A stretch of DNA of 28,399 nucleotides from a virus. Position 1 is the first letter of the stretch; each line of letters starts with the position of its first letter. The notes under the pieces are model-generated. The model was not told where the DNA came from and did no database searches. It worked only from the letters and a program-made list of their open reading frames with translations. The position numbers and the translations under genes were made by a program. This document shows positions 25,992-28,399 of this stretch, one piece after another. The stretch is from positions 1 through 28,399 of the IMG/VR virus record IMGVR_UViG_3300028800_000270. The stretch is one strand, 5' to 3'.

Positions 25992-26477
25992 CTACCGCCC
26001 CTTCTCATCCGTGCGGGCTGGCGGAAGGTGGGCGCGAGCGTCGGCAACGGCCGTACAGACTGGACACTCGCAATCTGGATAGGTGCGCATCACTCGCGTG
26101 TCGAAAAGTTGTCGGATCGACTCCCGCATCCTCTCGATCTCATCAAGCAGCGCCAGCACGCGCGCCGGGTTGGCGGCGGCGATGTAGGCGGCGTTGCATC
26201 GACCGACCTCATCCCATGCGTGGGTGCCGTCCTCGTCCACCTCTTGTTGGATCTCGGCGGCATCCGAATTCTGCGTGTCGGCCAGCGTTTTCCCGTCTGG
26301 GCCGAACACTGCATAGGCCCAGTATTTGCCGCGCCCGTCCTCACTTTCCTGGGGGCCAGTTTCCCACGGCCCAGGCGTCGCCGCCTCTGCCAGCCGCCGC
26401 AGCTCGCGCTCATCGTCGCTCAGCCCGCCCGGGCTACCCTGCGGGTCGGCGGAGATGGGGGAGGGCGTGGTCATCAT
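25992..26477 (-). CDS. Ead/Ea22-like protein
   Basis: 161 residues from MMTTPSPISADPQG. The pattern ELRRLAEAATPGPWETG near the N terminus and CNAAYIAAANPARVLALLDE with a following helix is that of the Ead/Ea22-like family of lambdoid and many other phages. These are accessory proteins of unclear function. The insert between (YWAYAVFGPDGKTLADTQ) is also usual. The end has CECPVC, a possible metal site. The start overlaps the previous stop (ATGA). Confidence 0.75.
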   Translation of the reverse strand: MMTTPSPISADPQGSPGGLSDDERELRRLAEAATPGPWETGPQESEDGRGKYWAYAVFGPDGKTLADTQNSDAAEIQQEVDEDGTHAWDEVGRCNAAYIAAANPARVLALLDEIERMRESIRQLFDTRVMRTYPDCECPVCTAVADARAHLPPARTDEKGR

Positions 26478-26656
26478 CGGGACACCGTCGCGAGGCAATA
26501 GAGCCACGAGTGGCCGACAATCCGGCAATCATGCCAGCGATACATCTGCCACCAGATCGCGGCACCGACGACAGCAACGAAAAACGCAACGACGGCAAGC
26601 AGTAGAAAGAGCGCCTTCGCCTCCTCTTTGATTGTGCCCCAACGATTGGTCTTCAT
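26474..26656 (-). CDS. Small single-helix membrane protein
   Basis: 60 residues from MKTNRWGTIKEEAKALF, with GAGGAG six bases upstream. One hydrophobic segment (about 16-38, LFLLLAVVAFFVAVVGAAIW) is followed by WQMYRWHDCRIVGHSW with two Cys in the tail. It is coupled to the Ea22-like gene. Function unknown. Confidence 0.65.
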   Translation of the reverse strand: MKTNRWGTIKEEAKALFLLLAVVAFFVAVVGAAIWWQMYRWHDCRIVGHSWLYCLATVSR

Positions 26657-26708
26657 CCTCATCTCCTCAGCAGCGAGGGCCGCGCGCTGCGGCCCTCTGT
26701 GCCGGCTT

Positions 26709-26993
26709 CTAGTGCATCGTCGAGAGGTCAATCTTGTTGGTGAGGGTGTAGCTGTTGGATGCCGCCGCCTCGGCGGCGCTGGCGCGAAGCTGGTCCATGG
26801 TCTGATAGGGCTTGTTCGGGTGGTCAGTGATGTAGGCGTTGTTGGGATTGCTGCCGGCGTCCCCGGTCGAGGCGATGCGACCGCCCCCGAACGGGTGACC
26901 ACTGGACGAGCCGTCGCCCTTGCCGGCGAGCGCGGCAGTGCTCATCAGAGCCAGCGCCGCCAGGGCAATTGTCGCGCGAAGAAGCTTGTGCAT
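26709..26993 (-). CDS. Small exported protein, unknown
   Basis: 94 residues with a signal peptide (MHKLLRATIALAALALMSTA, cleavage near ALA-GK at 23). The mature chain is Gly/Ser/Asn-rich at first (GKGDGSSSGHPFGGGRIAST), then a helix MDQLRASAAEAAASN. AAGGAAAGG precedes the start. Likely periplasmic; function unknown. Confidence 0.7.
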   Translation of the reverse strand: MHKLLRATIALAALALMSTAALAGKGDGSSSGHPFGGGRIASTGDAGSNPNNAYITDHPNKPYQTMDQLRASAAEAAASNSYTLTNKIDLSTMH

Positions 26994-27126
26994 GTTCGTA
27001 TCCTTTCCTTGGGTTTCTGAAAGCGCAGGGTCATCCCCGCACCTTTAACATACTCACCTCAGGACAGGATCAGGTCCAAGGGATTGTTACTTTCCCCAAC
27101 CCCAGCGAACAGCCCATGCGATCGCT

Positions 27127-27333
27127 TCATCGCGAGGGGCTCGCGTTGTCCCGATCGCTATACTCAGCCCCCGGGACATCGGCCACGCAGGCGACGAACT
27201 GCCCATTGTAGAGCAATGGCGATTGACCCGGCTGGCAGCACGGCCGGTCGGGAGTCGGCCGGCAGACATCATCGGCCATCGTCAGACTTCCCGCCATAAC
27301 GAAACCAATAGCAATCATCAGAGACCGGATCAT
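27127..27333 (-). CDS. Small Cys-rich exported protein, unknown
   Basis: 68 residues from MIRSLMIAIGFVMAGSLTMA (signal peptide, cleavage near 20). The mature part has four cysteines (DDVCRPTPDRPCCQPG and FVACVADV), fit for two disulfides in the periplasm. AAGAAAG lies before the ATG. The bases from 27000 to 27126, downstream, show nothing further. Confidence 0.65.
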   Translation of the reverse strand: MIRSLMIAIGFVMAGSLTMADDVCRPTPDRPCCQPGQSPLLYNGQFVACVADVPGAEYSDRDNASPSR

Positions 27334-27356
27334 TTGACTAGACTTTCTTAGGGATG

Positions 27357-27402
27357 GGGGCGGCTGCCGCAGCGGCATGCGAGGTCAAAGGCAAGCCGCC
27401 CC
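27357..27402. other. Hairpin in the gene-free stretch 27334-27640
   Basis: A perfect 9-bp inverted repeat (GGGGCGGCT and AGCCGCCCC) encloses 28 bases that contain a second small stem (TGCCGC/GCGGCA). No T-run follows. The rest of the 300-base stretch holds no gene of normal size, only short frames (six to 15 codons). Confidence 0.35.
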
Positions 27403-27530
27403 TCTAGCAGGCAAGGCGCGGGGGCTTTTCTCCCGCTACGCCATCGTCTGAATTACTCTCCACATATCGGGTTCCCCCGAAGTTGGTCCGTGCAATGCTT
27501 CATGCTTTGGTCGGCGCCGGGCAATGCTTG

Positions 27531-27551
27531 CTAACGGGACTTGGACTGCAT
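27531..27551 (-). other. Six-codon reading frame with a strong ribosome site
   Basis: AAAGGAGGTC lies a few bases before ATG, which opens the frame MQSKSR followed by TAG. As with the four-codon frame near 24.8 kb, a nearly perfect ribosome site leads to an immediate stop. It may be a regulatory minimal frame or a gene truncated by mutation. Confidence 0.35.
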
Positions 27552-27640
27552 GGCAGACCTCCTTTGCTTCCTCGTTGCGAGGCCCCAGCCGCTCCCACGG
27601 TGCGCTCGTCAGCTAGGCCTTGTTCTGAGACATACGATCC

Positions 27641-27865
27641 TCACCTAATCGGCTTGCCGTCCGTGCACACAAAGATAGCGAGGTCCGCTACCACATCGAC
27701 CATCTGCGAACGGGCTCGAACGCTGCGCATGACCTCAAGGAGGGCTGCTTGTAATCCAGCCCGCATCCCATCAGTATATTGCTGAGCCAAGGCCGCCTCG
27801 TTATCCAGGTCGTAAGCCACCGTTCGCTCCTTGGCCAAGACCGGCTTGCCATTCACAACGCTCAT
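27641..27865 (-). CDS. Small helical protein, unknown
   Basis: 74 residues, MSVVNGKPVLAKERTVAYDL, then one long helix (DNEAALAQQYTDGMRAGLQA) and an end with one Cys. AAGGA lies about eight bases upstream and the ATG overlaps the stop of the small-terminase-like paralogue (ATGA). It may partner that protein. No family recognised. Confidence 0.65.
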   Translation of the reverse strand: MSVVNGKPVLAKERTVAYDLDNEAALAQQYTDGMRAGLQAALLEVMRSVRARSQMVDVVADLAIFVCTDGKPIR

Positions 27866-28287
27866 TCCCGGGTTCCTTGCCACCACTTGACCGCCGTAAG
27901 ATCCGGCTTTACCGCTTCATGGATTAGCAGACGCTTGCCATCCTTCTCGATACGTACGGGCGCACCGCATGCACTATCCATCAGCGCTTTGCCAACCCGG
28001 ATCTTGGCCTCGGCCATGCCCCGCTCTAGCTCCACCTTGAAGTGCTTGCGTAGCGTATTCTTACCGATCGGCTTACCGGTATCGCTATTGATGATGAGGT
28101 TCGCGATAGCGTCGTAGCTGGCGCCCCTGCTCCTCAAGAGGAATACCGTATCCCGCATTTGCTGCGTAGCTTCAAACGGCGGTGGTCCCGATTTGCCGTC
28201 CAGTGGCCGGGACCGTAGCTTCAATGCGCCGAGGCGTACTCGCCTTACCCTCGCCTTGCGCAATTCCTTTATACCGCTGGCCTTCAT
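27862..28287 (-). CDS. Small terminase subunit-like / HTH protein, copy 2
   Basis: 141 residues. After a basic N terminus (KARVRRVRLGALKLRSR) the core matches the protein at 18336-18950: ATQQMRDTVFLLRSRGASYD (helix-turn-helix), DTGKPIGKNTLRKHF, VELERGMAEAKIRVGKALMD and LTAVKWWQGTRE. This copy keeps the classic TLRKHF...EL.RG spacing of the phage family better than the other. One of the two may be the true TerS and the other a regulator. AAGGG lies about 13 bases upstream. Confidence 0.65.
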   Translation of the reverse strand: MKASGIKELRKARVRRVRLGALKLRSRPLDGKSGPPPFEATQQMRDTVFLLRSRGASYDAIANLIINSDTGKPIGKNTLRKHFKVELERGMAEAKIRVGKALMDSACGAPVRIEKDGKRLLIHEAVKPDLTAVKWWQGTRE

Positions 28288-28331
28288 GTCAGTGGTAACC
28301 CTTGTCTGCCTTTCTATCTGTTACTTTTTAT

Positions 28332-28397
28332 TTAGATCAGCACCATTTGCCTTGGCTTCGGCTTAGGCGATAAGCGGCGGCGCACCTCTATATCCAT
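28332..28397 (-). CDS. Short basic peptide or end of a gene cut by the window
   Basis: A frame MDIEVRRRLSPKPKPRQMVL ends at a TAA at 28332. The ATG at 28397 is two bases from the window edge, so this may be the last part of a longer gene. The basic Pro-rich end gives no function. Confidence 0.35.
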   Translation of the reverse strand: MDIEVRRRLSPKPKPRQMVLI

Positions 28398-28399
28398 GG

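Noticed and set aside
25541-26605. 354-codon plus-strand frame
   Set aside because: It is antisense to the Ea22-like gene and its neighbours, is Arg/Pro/Ser-rich and has no domain; an artefact of GC-rich codon use.

Overview
The window is a stretch of a tailed (double-stranded DNA) phage or prophage genome. It holds a large terminase subunit, a portal, a MuF-type minor head protein and a prohead protease in order on the minus strand. The host is most likely an alphaproteobacterium. The hints are the high GC content, a DUF3309-type membrane peptide typical of Rhizobiales and relatives, and alphaproteobacterial-looking small phage proteins. This is inference, since nothing here fixes the host. 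No integrase, repressor, lysin, major capsid or tape-measure gene is visible, so lifestyle cannot be decided. The major capsid gene should lie just left of position 1.

Transcription runs right to left almost throughout. From 28.4 kb to 18.3 kb is a train of about 30 small genes, mostly unrecognised. Many are joined by 4-base ATGA or GTGA overlaps. They include a SLOG-type nucleotide-binding-fold protein, an Ead/Ea22-like protein, two paralogous small-terminase/HTH-like proteins, several small Cys-rich (zinc-ribbon-like) proteins and three small exported proteins. A 0.4 kb gene-free stretch near 25 kb carries a promoter-like site, five stem-loops in a row and an intrinsic terminator, and is a good candidate for a small RNA. 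Between 16.5 and 18.2 kb two genes run the other way, as in a phage moron: a small unknown protein and a TPR-glycosyltransferase. The moron is flanked by a promoter-like site and a strong hairpin. To its left are two proteins with signal peptides. One is 1352 residues long and has five tandem repeats resembling the alpha-L-arabinofuranosidase B fold. Small fibre or tail genes and the terminase follow.

The left 9 kb is the head module, and it is unusually rich in non-structural domains. The portal carries two extra C-terminal domains: a 2H phosphoesterase of the kind seen in Acb1-like anti-CBASS proteins, and a PD-(D/E)xK nuclease-like domain. The next gene is an ADP-ribosyltransferase-like protein. 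It shares a linker motif with the following MuF protein and an RD..GR(F/W) joint motif with the portal. Together these look like enzymes carried in or on the virion as parts of head proteins. Just downstream of the terminase is a stand-alone membrane protein that matches the ethylene-binding domain of ETR1-type receptors, including the Asp, Tyr, Ile, Cys, His and Lys positions, with no kinase attached. The module also carries a complete tRNA-Ala(TGC) gene and a cluster of small membrane proteins.
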